A stretch of 15,812 nt of DNA from Bacillota bacterium (GCA_023392995.1 JAEWMZ010000022.1:1-15812), one strand, 5' to 3'. Shown: positions 1 through 6,328, counted from the first letter of the stretch. The notes: generated from the letters alone by a model not told the origin. Program-made: numbers and translations.

Positions 1-968
1 CCGACAATAAATCCGCTTTGAATTTCCTCATAGTAGTTGTCTCGTCCATGATAATAATAGGAAAGACTATCAAGCTTACGCTCCAGCACCAGCTTTTCCT
101 GGGCCGCCGCAACCTTTGCAGACCACATTAGCTGTTCTTTAGTCGGTCTTTTCGCAATCGGGTCTGAAGGGGAGTCTCCTGATATGTCGAAAAAGGCTTC
201 GATTTGCTCTAATTTTACCTTTACTTCTTCCTCGGTAACCTTACGTAGATTAACCTCCAAATCACACATTTCTAGTACCTCAATATGCATCCCCGTCTGA
301 GCCTGAAGCATGGTAAAATCACTGTACATATCTAACATCCCGCTATAATATCCACCTAAAAATCCGAATCTTGCATGCTGCAAGGTGCGTTTTACTCCTG
401 CTGCCTGACACCACTGCTTGATCTGCCTCCAGGCTTGAATCGCCTCCGGCCGGTCAGCGGTAACTTCATCTGCCAGAGCAAACTCCGGGGTCGCATCCAG
501 TCCCAAAAGTCCGTTAATTGCACGAAACTTAATTCCGGCGCGCTGAAAGGCATTGGATATCTCCGGTATAGAACATCCCACGCACTGAGCCAGCCAGCGA
601 TCTGTTCCAGTCCTATCATAAGCCATCTCCGGTGCAGGTTGGAGATTTAAGACGATTACCGGCGCCTTATTAATCTGATGCAACGGCAACAAACATGCAC
701 TGGTATAATAAGTTGCTGCATGGGAAAACACCAGATCCACATTCTTCTCATTAAAAAATTCTCCTGCTTCTCTCCCCCGATCCTCCGTATCCACAAGTCC
801 AAAATTATATACTTCTCCATACTCAGACATTCGCTTCTCCAAAAAACGATTGTATTCCAGCAGACATTCCTTCAGCCCTTCAAACTGCTCCCAATAAGCC
901 TGTAACCCGGCACTGTACAAACCAATTCTAGCCCTTTTGGGCACCTTTAACTTCTTCAACCCTTCCAT
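1..968 (-). CDS. L-fucose/L-arabinose isomerase family protein, N-terminal part (cut by window edge)
   Basis: The frame is open from an ATG at 968 to the left edge, giving 322 codons without a stop; the C-terminal third is missing. A ribosome site, TAGGAGGA at 976-983, lies 7 bases before the ATG and fixes the start. The protein begins MEGLKKLKVPKRARIGLYSA, and contains the stretches DRGREAGEFF, HAATYYTSACLLP, NLQPAPEMAYD, QCVGCSIPEISNAF, LQHARFGFLGGYYSGMLDMY and the late HGRDNYYEEIQSGFIVG. This resembles the Rossmann-like N-terminal domains of the L-fucose/L-arabinose isomerase group (COG2407-like), cytosolic enzymes that interconvert an aldose and a ketose with a divalent metal. The metal ligands, which lie further towards the C-terminus, are not visible. 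The exact sugar cannot be read from this part. It diverges from an AraC regulator 1 kb away, which may control it. Recognition is from sequence memory; the family is fairly sure, the substrate is not. Confidence 0.8.
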   Translation of the reverse strand, partial: MEGLKKLKVPKRARIGLYSAGLQAYWEQFEGLKECLLEYNRFLEKRMSEYGEVYNFGLVDTEDRGREAGEFFNEKNVDLVFSHAATYYTSACLLPLHQINKAPVIVLNLQPAPEMAYDRTGTDRWLAQCVGCSIPEISNAFQRAGIKFRAINGLLGLDATPEFALADEVTADRPEAIQAWRQIKQWCQAAGVKRTLQHARFGFLGGYYSGMLDMYSDFTMLQAQTGMHIEVLEMCDLEVNLRKVTEEEVKVKLEQIEAFFDISGDSPSDPIAKRPTKEQLMWSAKVAAAQEKLVLERKLDSLSYYYHGRDNYYEEIQSGFIV

Positions 969-1071
969 AGAAAGCTCCTCCTAACCTTCGTTAAATTCCA
1001 ATTCAAATAACAACTATATGCATCTCTAAGTTCTATTTCAATTGACTTATATTTTCTATATCTATAAAAGA

Positions 1072-1100
1072 ATTATACTCCTTCTCCTCCAAAACATCAT
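1072..1100 (-). promoter_or_regulatory. Possible promoter of the isomerase gene
   Basis: On the minus strand a perfect TATAAT -10 box (1072-1077) lies about 100 bases before the isomerase ATG. Seventeen bases further upstream is ATGATG (1095-1100), a poor -35 box. A good -10 with a weak -35 is what an activator-dependent promoter often shows, and an AraC-type gene lies divergently nearby. This is inference only. Confidence 0.4.
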
Positions 1101-1135
1101 CCAATTATCATGTTTGAAAATAACAGTTTTTTGTT

Positions 1136-1150
1136 GTGTTAATTTAACAC
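1136..1150. promoter_or_regulatory. Operator-like palindrome GTGTTAATTTAACAC
   Basis: Two perfect 7-base arms (GTGTTAA and TTAACAC) flank a single T. The site lies about 170 bases upstream of the isomerase start and roughly 60 bases upstream of its putative -10 box. The symmetry suits a dimeric repressor or activator of the LacI, GntR or Crp type rather than an AraC protein, which usually binds direct repeats. Which protein binds is unknown. Confidence 0.4.
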
Positions 1151-1284
1151 CATTTATGCTATCATTTATCTAATAGAACACTTTCATCCATGGCACATTA
1201 TCCAACCCTTGGATTGTGTCCTTGTACTCGTATCCTTGTTACCCCTACACTTGTGACCTACTTGTATCCTTATCCCTTAACCTT

Positions 1285-1369
1285 TACACATGTGCACGCA
1301 CTTTCTATTTTAAATATTAGTCCCTTTGATGTTCTTTCCCTTAACCCCTACATGTGCACACACGCGCAC
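1285..1369. repeat. Two alternating pyrimidine-purine tracts (Z-DNA-prone) in a 64-base imperfect direct repeat
   Basis: Bases 1285-1301 (17 nt) and 1349-1369 (21 nt) alternate strictly pyrimidine-purine, built from TA, CA, TG and CG steps. Both contain TGTGCAC, and each is preceded by CCCTTAACC (1274-1282 and 1338-1346) and followed by GCACTTT. The blocks therefore look like a diverged duplication with a period of 62-68 bases. Such tracts can adopt left-handed DNA under negative supercoiling; this is known for the sequence type, not shown here. Confidence 0.55.
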
Positions 1370-1436
1370 TTTTGCACCTTTTTTGACTTTTGCCCAACAA
1401 TTGTACCCTTGCTTCTGCATGTGGACAGTCAGTACA

Positions 1437-1450
1437 TGTAAACGAATACC
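1437..1450 (+). promoter_or_regulatory. Candidate catabolite-responsive element (cre)
   Basis: TGTAAACGAATACC matches 12 of 14 positions of the CcpA-site consensus TGWAANCGNTNWCA, including the central CG. It lies in the divergent region, about 470 bases upstream of the isomerase and 520 upstream of the AraC-type gene, so its target is unclear. Carbon catabolite control would be expected for sugar genes, but the distance and chance matches lower confidence. Confidence 0.3.
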
Positions 1451-1834
1451 GGAAAGCAAACTCAAATATGTAACGAATCTATTCTCCAAAAAGCATTTCC
1501 ATGGAATAGCGCATATATTGAATTTTTCATAGCTTAATGAAAAGAGTAAGACTAAATCGTGTCAGAAACGGTAATTACAAGTAATCCTATCGGCTATATT
1601 CGATTACATCGAGCCATGCTACAGTCCCACCCATATTCATTACAATTTTAAAAAGCCTATGTGGGAACCTTTTCTCATTACTTGTACCAAATATTGACTT
1701 AGAACCATTTTGTTTGCCCTACTCGTCACCTTACATAGTGCCCTTACACTTTATTCTACACTTATAACCTACACTCACAGTCCCACCTATATACTCTTAC
1801 GCAATTATACAAGCGCAACTACATTACCTATCGC

Positions 1835-1924
1835 GATTTTTCATACCATTGATACAGGTTCCGAAGCGTAATTCGCCGTATACAGCATGAAGCGGAGGAA
1901 TTTGTATCAATGGTATGAAAAATC
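1835..1924 (+). repeat. Perfect 22-bp inverted repeat in the leader of the AraC-type gene
   Basis: Bases 1835-1856 and 1903-1924 are exact reverse complements. In RNA two G-U pairs and then TTCC/GGAA (1859-1862 with 1897-1900) extend this to about 28 pairs around a 34-base loop (1863-1896). The right arm base-pairs just after a GGAGG (1894-1898) and ends 44 bases before the ATG at 1968. There is no T run after either arm, so it is not an ordinary terminator. It may be a cis-acting RNA structure, a protein site or the remnant of a small palindromic element. Confidence 0.75.
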
Positions 1925-1967
1925 TCACTGTCTTGCCCAGTACACCGCAAAGAAAGGACATCCCCCC

Positions 1968-2834
1968 ATGGCAACCTATACAGAAAGCGCCTCCCACGAC
2001 TGGAGCCCGGACAGCATTCGCTATATCAACACTCCCAGCGTACTGGCAAAAAACACCTACCTCTACGTACAGGAAATCGGTTATTTTAAAACCTTTCCCA
2101 ACTATTATACGGAACGGGAGAACTTAAACAGCTATTTAATTGTCTACACCCTCTCCGGTACCGGACAATTAAAATATAAAAATCAGCAGTATAACCTGAA
2201 GCCAAGCGATGTCTTCTATATCAGCTGCATGGATTATCAATATTATTGCTGTAAGGGAGAACAATGGGAATTTCTCTGGATTCATTTTCAGGGTGTTGGT
2301 GCACCAGGTTATTATAATGTATTTCTTGAACCCGGCTTTCGCATCATTTCCCTCCCTGCTACATCCAAGCTGGTTCACAACCTGGGACAGCTTCTCTCCC
2401 TGACGCAGAATAAAGATCTGAATTCAGAAGCAATCTGCTCCAATCTGATCAATTCTCTTGTAACAGAATTGATTATCCACAATAGCAGTGAGCGCGGATC
2501 CCTCTCCTTTCTCCCGGATTATATCAAGAATATGGTCAAATATCTGGAGCAACATTTTAAAGAGGACATAACCCTGACGCAGCTGGCAAAGAGATACGGC
2601 TTCAGCCAATATTATCTCTCCAGAGAGTTCAAAAAATATATTGGCATTACCTACAGCGAATATTTGATTATGCTGCGACTTAACTACGCCAAGGAATTAT
2701 TAAAATATTCGGAGCTTTCCGTTAATGACATCACGTTTCAGTGCGGAATGAACAATGTCAGCCATTTTATTCATCTGTTTAAGGATAGAGAAGAAAAGAC
2801 TCCGCTGAGCTACCGTAAGGAATGGAAGCTTTAG
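1968..2834 (+). CDS. AraC-family transcriptional regulator
   Basis: This 288-residue protein is a DNA-binding regulator of sugar genes. Residues about 40-130 form the cupin-like sugar-sensing arm (LIVYTLSGTGQLKYK, LKPSDVFYI). The last 100 residues (about 190-288) hold the AraC double helix-turn-helix: ITLTQLAKRYGFSQYYLSREFKKYIG, followed by VNDITFQCGMNNVSHFIHLFKDREEKTPLSYRKEW, which matches the family end motif. The frame extends upstream to an ATG at 1887, but that has no ribosome site and adds a non-family peptide lying in the inverted repeat. The ATG at 1968 has AAAGGA nine bases before it and is preferred. It is divergent from the isomerase and 79 bases upstream of the dehydrogenase-like gene, so it probably controls one or both. 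The effector is unknown. Confidence 0.9.
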   Translation: MATYTESASHDWSPDSIRYINTPSVLAKNTYLYVQEIGYFKTFPNYYTERENLNSYLIVYTLSGTGQLKYKNQQYNLKPSDVFYISCMDYQYYCCKGEQWEFLWIHFQGVGAPGYYNVFLEPGFRIISLPATSKLVHNLGQLLSLTQNKDLNSEAICSNLINSLVTELIIHNSSERGSLSFLPDYIKNMVKYLEQHFKEDITLTQLAKRYGFSQYYLSREFKKYIGITYSEYLIMLRLNYAKELLKYSELSVNDITFQCGMNNVSHFIHLFKDREEKTPLSYRKEWKL

Positions 2835-2859
2835 CGTCCAATTTCCTATTCTGTAAACG

Positions 2860-2891
2860 TCTATTTTAAATAGATATGAATATATTATAAT
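2860..2891 (+). promoter_or_regulatory. Putative promoter and operator-like palindrome before the dehydrogenase-like gene
   Basis: TATAAT at 2886-2891 is a perfect -10 box 22 bases before the ATG at 2914. No good -35 box lies at the right distance. A palindrome, TCTATTT-T-AAATAGA (2860-2874), lies just upstream, where a regulator would touch a promoter. The first half of a cre-like site, TGTAAACG (2852-2859), precedes it, but the second half does not match. The gene may thus be transcribed separately from the AraC-type gene. Confidence 0.4.
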
Positions 2892-2913
2892 AAATATTTT
2901 TCGGGTGGGGCCG

Positions 2914-4287
2914 ATGTATCAGGACGCAAACAGAAGAACAAAGCTTTATTCCCTTAGTCAAAGTAATGCCATACCAGAAAGGTATTTAAATCCCTTGGAC
3001 ATTTATATCACTGCCGGCTACCGCATTGAGGTATTTGTCCAGGATTTGAATGCACCGATCGGGATGACCTTTGATGACGATGGATATGTCCTGATTGCCG
3101 ATTCCGGACTAGCTACCGGAATTCCACGGGTGTTGCAGCTAGTTGACAATCGTCTGGAATTACTGGCTGAAAATTTTAATATTCCCATCTCTGGAATCAA
3201 TTATCAGGACGGGGTAATCTATGTCTCCCATCGTGGCTTTGTCACAAAACTGTATAAAGATGGTACAAGGCAGAATATCATTATGGGTTTACCCAGTAAC
3301 GGCGATAATTATAACAGCCCCGTTGCCTTCTCCCCGGATAGTAAAATATACTTTGGCCAGGGAACTGTCACCAATAGCGGAGTCGTGGGAAATGATAATA
3401 AATGGATCACGGTTTCCCCCTTGTTATGTGATTACACCGGCGATTACGTTATGCTAAACGGACAAAATTTTGAAACTGATAACGTGATGACAGAGGCTTT
3501 GACAGATGACCTTGCAATTACCGGAGCCTTTTCACCCTATGGCATCCCGAATCTTCCCTATGAATTACGCAAAAAATATGTGAAGGCTTCCGGAAGTATT
3601 ATTCGATCCAATCTTGACGGTTCAGAGCTAGTACAGTATGCCTGGGGATTTCGAAATCCCGCATTTTTAAGATTTGATAACAGAGGTCAGCTCTACGCTG
3701 TAAACAATGGTTACAATGCAATCGGAAGCAGACCGATCGGAAATGCAACGGATGATTTTTATTATATCCGGCCAGATCTTTGGTACGGCTGGCCAGACTA
3801 CTGCGGCGGTGAAGCAGTGAACTCACCCCGTTTTACGCCGGTTGGAGGCAAGCAGCCAACGCTGCTCTTTAAAAATCAGCCGAATGTTCCTCCGGAACCT
3901 TTTGTAACCTTTCCTCCAAATTCAAATGTCAGGGGCTTTGATTTTAACTACGATGAAAACTTTGGCTCTTACGGTGATGTATTTATTGCTGAGTTTGGCA
4001 GTACTATCAATACTGAATTCGGTGATGTGCTATCCTATGCCAATGCTGGACATCGAATTTCTAGAATTGACATGAGATCCAGAACCACTACCACCTTTGC
4101 CATTAATAAATCCGGCTTTCCCTCCTCCATCTCCAGGGAAGGGGGCTTTGAGAGACCCTCACAGGTTCTCTTTGGACCGGACGGCGTAATGTATATTGTA
4201 GATACCGGGCTGAATATACTAAATGATCCCTCTTCCTTCATTCCCAATACCGGGGTCATATGGAGAGTAACCCGGAGTGAGAACTAA
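2914..4287 (+). CDS. PQQ-type glucose/sorbosone dehydrogenase-like beta-propeller protein
   Basis: A 457-residue protein resembling soluble PQQ-dependent sugar dehydrogenases (six-bladed propeller). Visible hallmarks are LNAPIGMTFDDDGYVLIADSG (about 46-66), FSPDSKIYFGQG (139-150), YAWGFRNPAFLRFDNRGQLY (242-261), GDVFIAEFGS (354-363) and FERPSQVLFGPDGVMYIVDTG (412-432). There is no signal peptide, lipobox or haem site, so it is predicted to be cytosolic, unlike most periplasmic or secreted relatives. In many relatives a His precedes the GG-x-L-x-F-x-PDG motif; here the aligned stretch reads NYNSPVAFSPD, so that His seems to be missing (Asn or Ser instead). Enzyme activity and PQQ use are therefore doubtful. 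An in-frame GTG at 2905 has no ribosome site; the ATG at 2914 has only a G-rich GGTGGGG three bases away, which is a poor site. It follows an AraC regulator and may act on the same sugar. Confidence 0.8.
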   Translation: MYQDANRRTKLYSLSQSNAIPERYLNPLDIYITAGYRIEVFVQDLNAPIGMTFDDDGYVLIADSGLATGIPRVLQLVDNRLELLAENFNIPISGINYQDGVIYVSHRGFVTKLYKDGTRQNIIMGLPSNGDNYNSPVAFSPDSKIYFGQGTVTNSGVVGNDNKWITVSPLLCDYTGDYVMLNGQNFETDNVMTEALTDDLAITGAFSPYGIPNLPYELRKKYVKASGSIIRSNLDGSELVQYAWGFRNPAFLRFDNRGQLYAVNNGYNAIGSRPIGNATDDFYYIRPDLWYGWPDYCGGEAVNSPRFTPVGGKQPTLLFKNQPNVPPEPFVTFPPNSNVRGFDFNYDENFGSYGDVFIAEFGSTINTEFGDVLSYANAGHRISRIDMRSRTTTTFAINKSGFPSSISREGGFERPSQVLFGPDGVMYIVDTGLNILNDPSSFIPNTGVIWRVTRSEN

Positions 4288-4505
4288 TACATAGCATCAT
4301 GAGGATCTTTATCTCTCTCTTTTTCTTCAGAACAAAAGTGTGCTTCTCACTCTCTCATTATAGTAAATCCTCCCATGCACAGCTTTTGTTCCACGCGCTA
4401 AGCTGCGCATCCTCCCGGCGGGTTTTATTTCATAGGACGAACTTTCCTTTGAAATAAAAAAAAGCCCTAATAAATTTAGGACTTGTGCAACTGGCTGTTA
4501 CTTAA
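4288..4505. repeat. Intergenic hairpin cluster, possible dispersed element
   Basis: Three inverted repeats follow one another. GAACAAAAG-TGTGC (4330-4343) pairs with GCACA-G-CTTTTGTTC (4377-4391), 14 pairs with one bulged G. TTTTATTTCA (4423-4432) pairs perfectly with TGAAATAAAA (4450-4459), with an inner AGGA/TCCT. CCTAA/TTAGG makes a small hairpin near 4464-4480. None is followed by a T run on either strand, so these are not typical terminators. The tightly packed, nested layout resembles noncoding repeat elements scattered in clostridial genomes, but no second copy is in this window. Confidence 0.4.
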
Positions 4506-4558
4506 AACGAGGGTGTACCCAAATCACCAAATTAGAGTGATGGAGCAATACCCTCGTT
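4506..4558 (-). terminator. Terminator of the WG-repeat gene, possibly two-way
   Basis: AACGAGGGT (4506-4514) pairs with ACCCTCGTT (4550-4558), with an inner ATCAC/GTGAT hairpin. On the minus strand the stem follows the WG gene stop by about 15 bases and ends in TTTT. The plus-strand side is also T-rich, so it could also stop transcripts from the dehydrogenase-like gene. Confidence 0.6.
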
Positions 4559-4573
4559 CTATCTTCTTACATC

Positions 4574-5725
4574 TTATTTTATTTTAGAAAACGCACCAAC
4601 CACCTGATACTTAGGCTTAATAACAAACTTCCCATCTGTTGCGATATAACCGTAGCCTTTTTCCGTTTTTACGATTGCAAGTCCCATATCCATGAAATCA
4701 TAGGCTTCCAAAAAAGAGGGTTTCACAATGGTATTGCCTTCGGAATCAACATAGCCGTAGAGCTTGTCATTACTTATTACAGCTATACCAAGCTCGCTGT
4801 ATTTTGAGGCGTAATCATAGGTTTCTTTTGACACCGGCTCACCGTCTGCGTGAATAAAGCTATATTTTTTATCCTTACTCACCAGGGCTATTCCGTTCTT
4901 CGCAAAGCTGAAGGCCGTATCATATTGGATCTCTATGACGGTTTCACCCTGCTCATTGATGTATCCCCATTTATTATCCTTCTGAACTGCTGCCAGACCA
5001 TTCTCTGCAAATCCAAAAACCATCTGATAATCCGGCTCTATTATAAAATCCCCGGCTTTATTAATAAAGCCATAGGCTCCATCCGAAGTCTTAACCAGTG
5101 CAATGCCCTTAGCATTAAAATCTTCCGCATATCCGAATTGATAAGGGATTACTTCCTTACCCTTTTCATCAATATATCCATACAGTCCGTCCTTTACAAC
5201 TCTGGCTAAGCCATTATCCGCAAAGGCATTCGCCGAATCATAAATAAAATCAATTACAACTGCTCCCTGCTCATCGATATATCCAAACTTATTATCCTTC
5301 ATTACCGCAGCGTAACCATTTTTTCCATAGCTTCCTACGCCTTCATAGACGGGTTCCACCACGACTTCTCCCGCTTGATTTACAAAGCCATAATATTCGT
5401 CTTTCGTAATCGGTGCAAAACCATTTCTAAAAAATCCTGCACTGTCAAACTGCGGCTTTATGACCATATCACCAGCGGTATTAATATAACCATACTTGCC
5501 ATCCACTTTTACAGCAGCCAGCCCATTATCAGCAAAAAGTCCGGCGTCTTCATATTGGAGCTTAATAACTACCTTTCCGTTGGCATCGATGAAGCCGTAC
5601 TTACCGTCAGATGCAACCGGCGCATAATAGCTTGCTCCATTCTCTACGGTGCTCTTCATAGAGCTGCAGCCTGCTAATATTGTAATTATAATAAGTAAGC
5701 TTATTAAAAATCCAATTCTTTTCAA
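4574..5725 (-). CDS. WG-repeat lipoprotein with ten repeats
   Basis: A 383-residue predicted lipoprotein. Residues 1-19 are a signal peptide (positive KR, hydrophobic core) ending in the lipobox LAGC, with the lipid-bearing Cys at 20. The rest is ten WG-type repeats (PF14903-like) of 34-36 residues; the central motifs KYGFID, KYGYIN, YYGFVN, KFGYID, LYGYID, AYGFIN, KWGYIN, KYSFIH, LYGYVD and GYGYIA start near residues 42, 77, 111, 146, 181, 217, 252, 287, 322 and 357. Such repeats are thought to form an extended beta structure that binds a partner, but no catalytic role is known. The start codon is TTG at 5725, six bases after GGAGG. The only nearby upstream ATG is out of frame, and the lipoprotein signal starts exactly at the TTG. 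It follows rhaM by 107 bases on the same strand. I saw no clear terminator or promoter between them, so co-transcription is possible. Ligand and partner are unknown. Confidence 0.85.
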   Translation of the reverse strand: MKRIGFLISLLIIITILAGCSSMKSTVENGASYYAPVASDGKYGFIDANGKVVIKLQYEDAGLFADNGLAAVKVDGKYGYINTAGDMVIKPQFDSAGFFRNGFAPITKDEYYGFVNQAGEVVVEPVYEGVGSYGKNGYAAVMKDNKFGYIDEQGAVVIDFIYDSANAFADNGLARVVKDGLYGYIDEKGKEVIPYQFGYAEDFNAKGIALVKTSDGAYGFINKAGDFIIEPDYQMVFGFAENGLAAVQKDNKWGYINEQGETVIEIQYDTAFSFAKNGIALVSKDKKYSFIHADGEPVSKETYDYASKYSELGIAVISNDKLYGYVDSEGNTIVKPSFLEAYDFMDMGLAIVKTEKGYGYIATDGKFVIKPKYQVVGAFSKIK

Positions 5726-5832
5726 AGATATCCTCCATTCTGCCAGGGCTCACCCTGCCTCATTGTCTGTTAGTGTGCTGTTTCGCTAATTATGATTGGT
5801 ACAGTACACTAGTATTAGTCTTCAAATTCTAA

Positions 5833-6144
5833 TTAGTCCAAATGAAACATTGTTTTTAAGTCAATTGCTACCGGGCTGTTATCCGGATTTGTTTCCATGA
5901 TATCAGCCATGAAATCCCACCACTTACGGTTGATTACAGTATCGGCTCCCTTTGCCCATTTCGCTTCGTCTTCAATCTCAATATAACCAAATAAAGTATT
6001 CGTATCCCTGTCCAAAAATATAGAGTAATTCTTTCCGCCGTGCTCATGAATCATATCAATCATCTCCGGCCATAACTGATTGTGGCGAAGCTCATATTCC
6101 TCTGCCATACCTTCATATAATTTCATTTTAAAACCTTTTATCAT
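5833..6144 (-). CDS. rhaM: L-rhamnose mutarotase RhaM
   Basis: A 103-residue cytosolic protein, close to the 104 residues of E. coli RhaM (YiiL). It interconverts the alpha and beta anomers of L-rhamnose, giving rhamnose isomerase its preferred form. The His and Tyr matching the catalytic pair of the E. coli enzyme (His22, Tyr41) are at H21 (LRHNQLWPEM) and Y40 (NYSIFLD). The later KWWDFMADIM and the C-terminal LKTMFHLD are typical. A longer reading frame starts at 6192, but its first 16 residues (rich in K and Q) are not family-like. The ATG at 6144, with AGGGG six bases before it, gives the conserved start MIKGFKMKLYEG. It lies downstream of the sugar-binding lipoprotein gene, behind a terminator, so it may be partly uncoupled from the transporter. 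It is the best clue that this region handles L-rhamnose or a similar 6-deoxy sugar. Confidence 0.93.
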   Translation of the reverse strand: MIKGFKMKLYEGMAEEYELRHNQLWPEMIDMIHEHGGKNYSIFLDRDTNTLFGYIEIEDEAKWAKGADTVINRKWWDFMADIMETNPDNSPVAIDLKTMFHLD

Positions 6145-6205
6145 GCAGATACCCCTGCCTTTCTTTTTTTGATGGGTCTGTATTTGTGACAACCCCTAAA
6201 TCATT

Positions 6206-6230
6206 GTTTGAAAGAGACTTTCTTTCAAAC
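6206..6230 (-). promoter_or_regulatory. Perfect 10-bp palindrome overlapping a possible rhaM promoter
   Basis: GTTTGAAAGA (6206-6215) and TCTTTCAAAC (6221-6230) are perfect inverted arms around a 5-base centre. On the minus strand, TTGAAA within it followed after 17 bases by AATGAT would make a weak promoter for rhaM, so the palindrome could be an operator over the -35 box and spacer. It could also fold as an RNA stem in a longer leader. Confidence 0.45.
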
Positions 6231-6246
6231 GATCATTCCCTTCGGT

Positions 6247-6277
6247 AAAAAGGGCTGCCATAATCAGCAACCCTTTT
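6247..6277 (-). terminator. Intrinsic terminator after the sugar-binding protein gene
   Basis: On the minus strand GGGTTGC pairs with GCAGCCC around an 8-base loop (one G-U pair), extended by AAAA/TTTT, and is followed by T residues. It lies about 95 bases after the binding-protein stop and about 100 bases before the rhaM start. It can work in both directions because A and T runs flank both arms. Confidence 0.8.
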
Positions 6278-6281
6278 CATC

Positions 6282-6318
6282 TATGACAAAGGCTTCGATA
6301 AACGAATTCGATGTCATA
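6282..6318 (-). ncRNA. Possible short leader or small RNA upstream of rhaM
   Basis: On the minus strand UAUGACA pairs with UGUCAUA around a symmetric inner structure (5-base internal loops, then UUCG/CGAA with a 5-base loop). It lies between a promoter-like TTTTCA-N17-TATAAT (6329-6357) and the terminator at 6247-6277. A transcript from that promoter would be about 75 bases, with two hairpins, unless it reads through into rhaM. Equally, it may be the 3' end of the binding-protein mRNA. No known RNA family is recognised. Confidence 0.3.
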
Positions 6319-6328
6319 TTAATTCTTT

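Larger units (their letters stand above)
969..1967. other. Long divergent intergenic region, G-poor and rich in short repeats
   Basis: About 1 kb separates the two divergent starts, and no convincing gene lies in it. The plus strand is strongly pyrimidine-biased over about 1200-1410 and 1730-1830; I count about four G in 1741-1830. Short direct repeats recur: CTTGT at 1221, 1235, 1250 and 1261; TACAYT at 1732, 1745, 1757 and 1770; and a pair of CCCTTAACC...TGTGCAC...GCACTTT blocks about 64 bases apart. Small hairpins are at 1524-1543 (TTTTCAT/ATGAAAA) and 1625-1666 (TCCCAC/GTGGGA, followed by CCTTTTCTC, so possibly a weak plus-strand terminator). The region probably holds promoters and regulator sites for both flanking genes. 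Whether it also makes an RNA cannot be told. Confidence 0.6.

Noticed and set aside
375..650. Reading frames on the plus strand opposite the isomerase
   Set aside because: They lie opposite a long family-like coding frame and have no ribosome site.
1190..1441. 83-residue reading frame in the intergenic region
   Set aside because: No ribosome site, low-complexity composition reflecting the pyrimidine-rich repeats, and no family resemblance.
1835..1924. Terminal repeats of an insertion sequence
   Set aside because: Only 46 bases separate the arms, there is no transposase and no clear target-site duplication.
1887..1967. 27-residue N-terminal extension of the AraC regulator
   Set aside because: No ribosome site before 1887, the added residues are not family-like, and they lie in the inverted repeat.
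1915..2127. 70-residue frame starting inside the inverted repeat, after GGAGG
   Set aside because: The GGAGG is 17 bases from this ATG, and most of the frame overlaps the AraC gene out of frame. A leader peptide cannot be excluded but is not supported.
4423..4459. Intrinsic terminator of the dehydrogenase-like gene
   Set aside because: The hairpin is AT-rich and followed by A residues rather than T, so it does not fit a terminator on either strand.
4850..5209. 119-residue plus-strand frame within the WG gene
   Set aside because: It is the antisense shadow of the repetitive WG gene.
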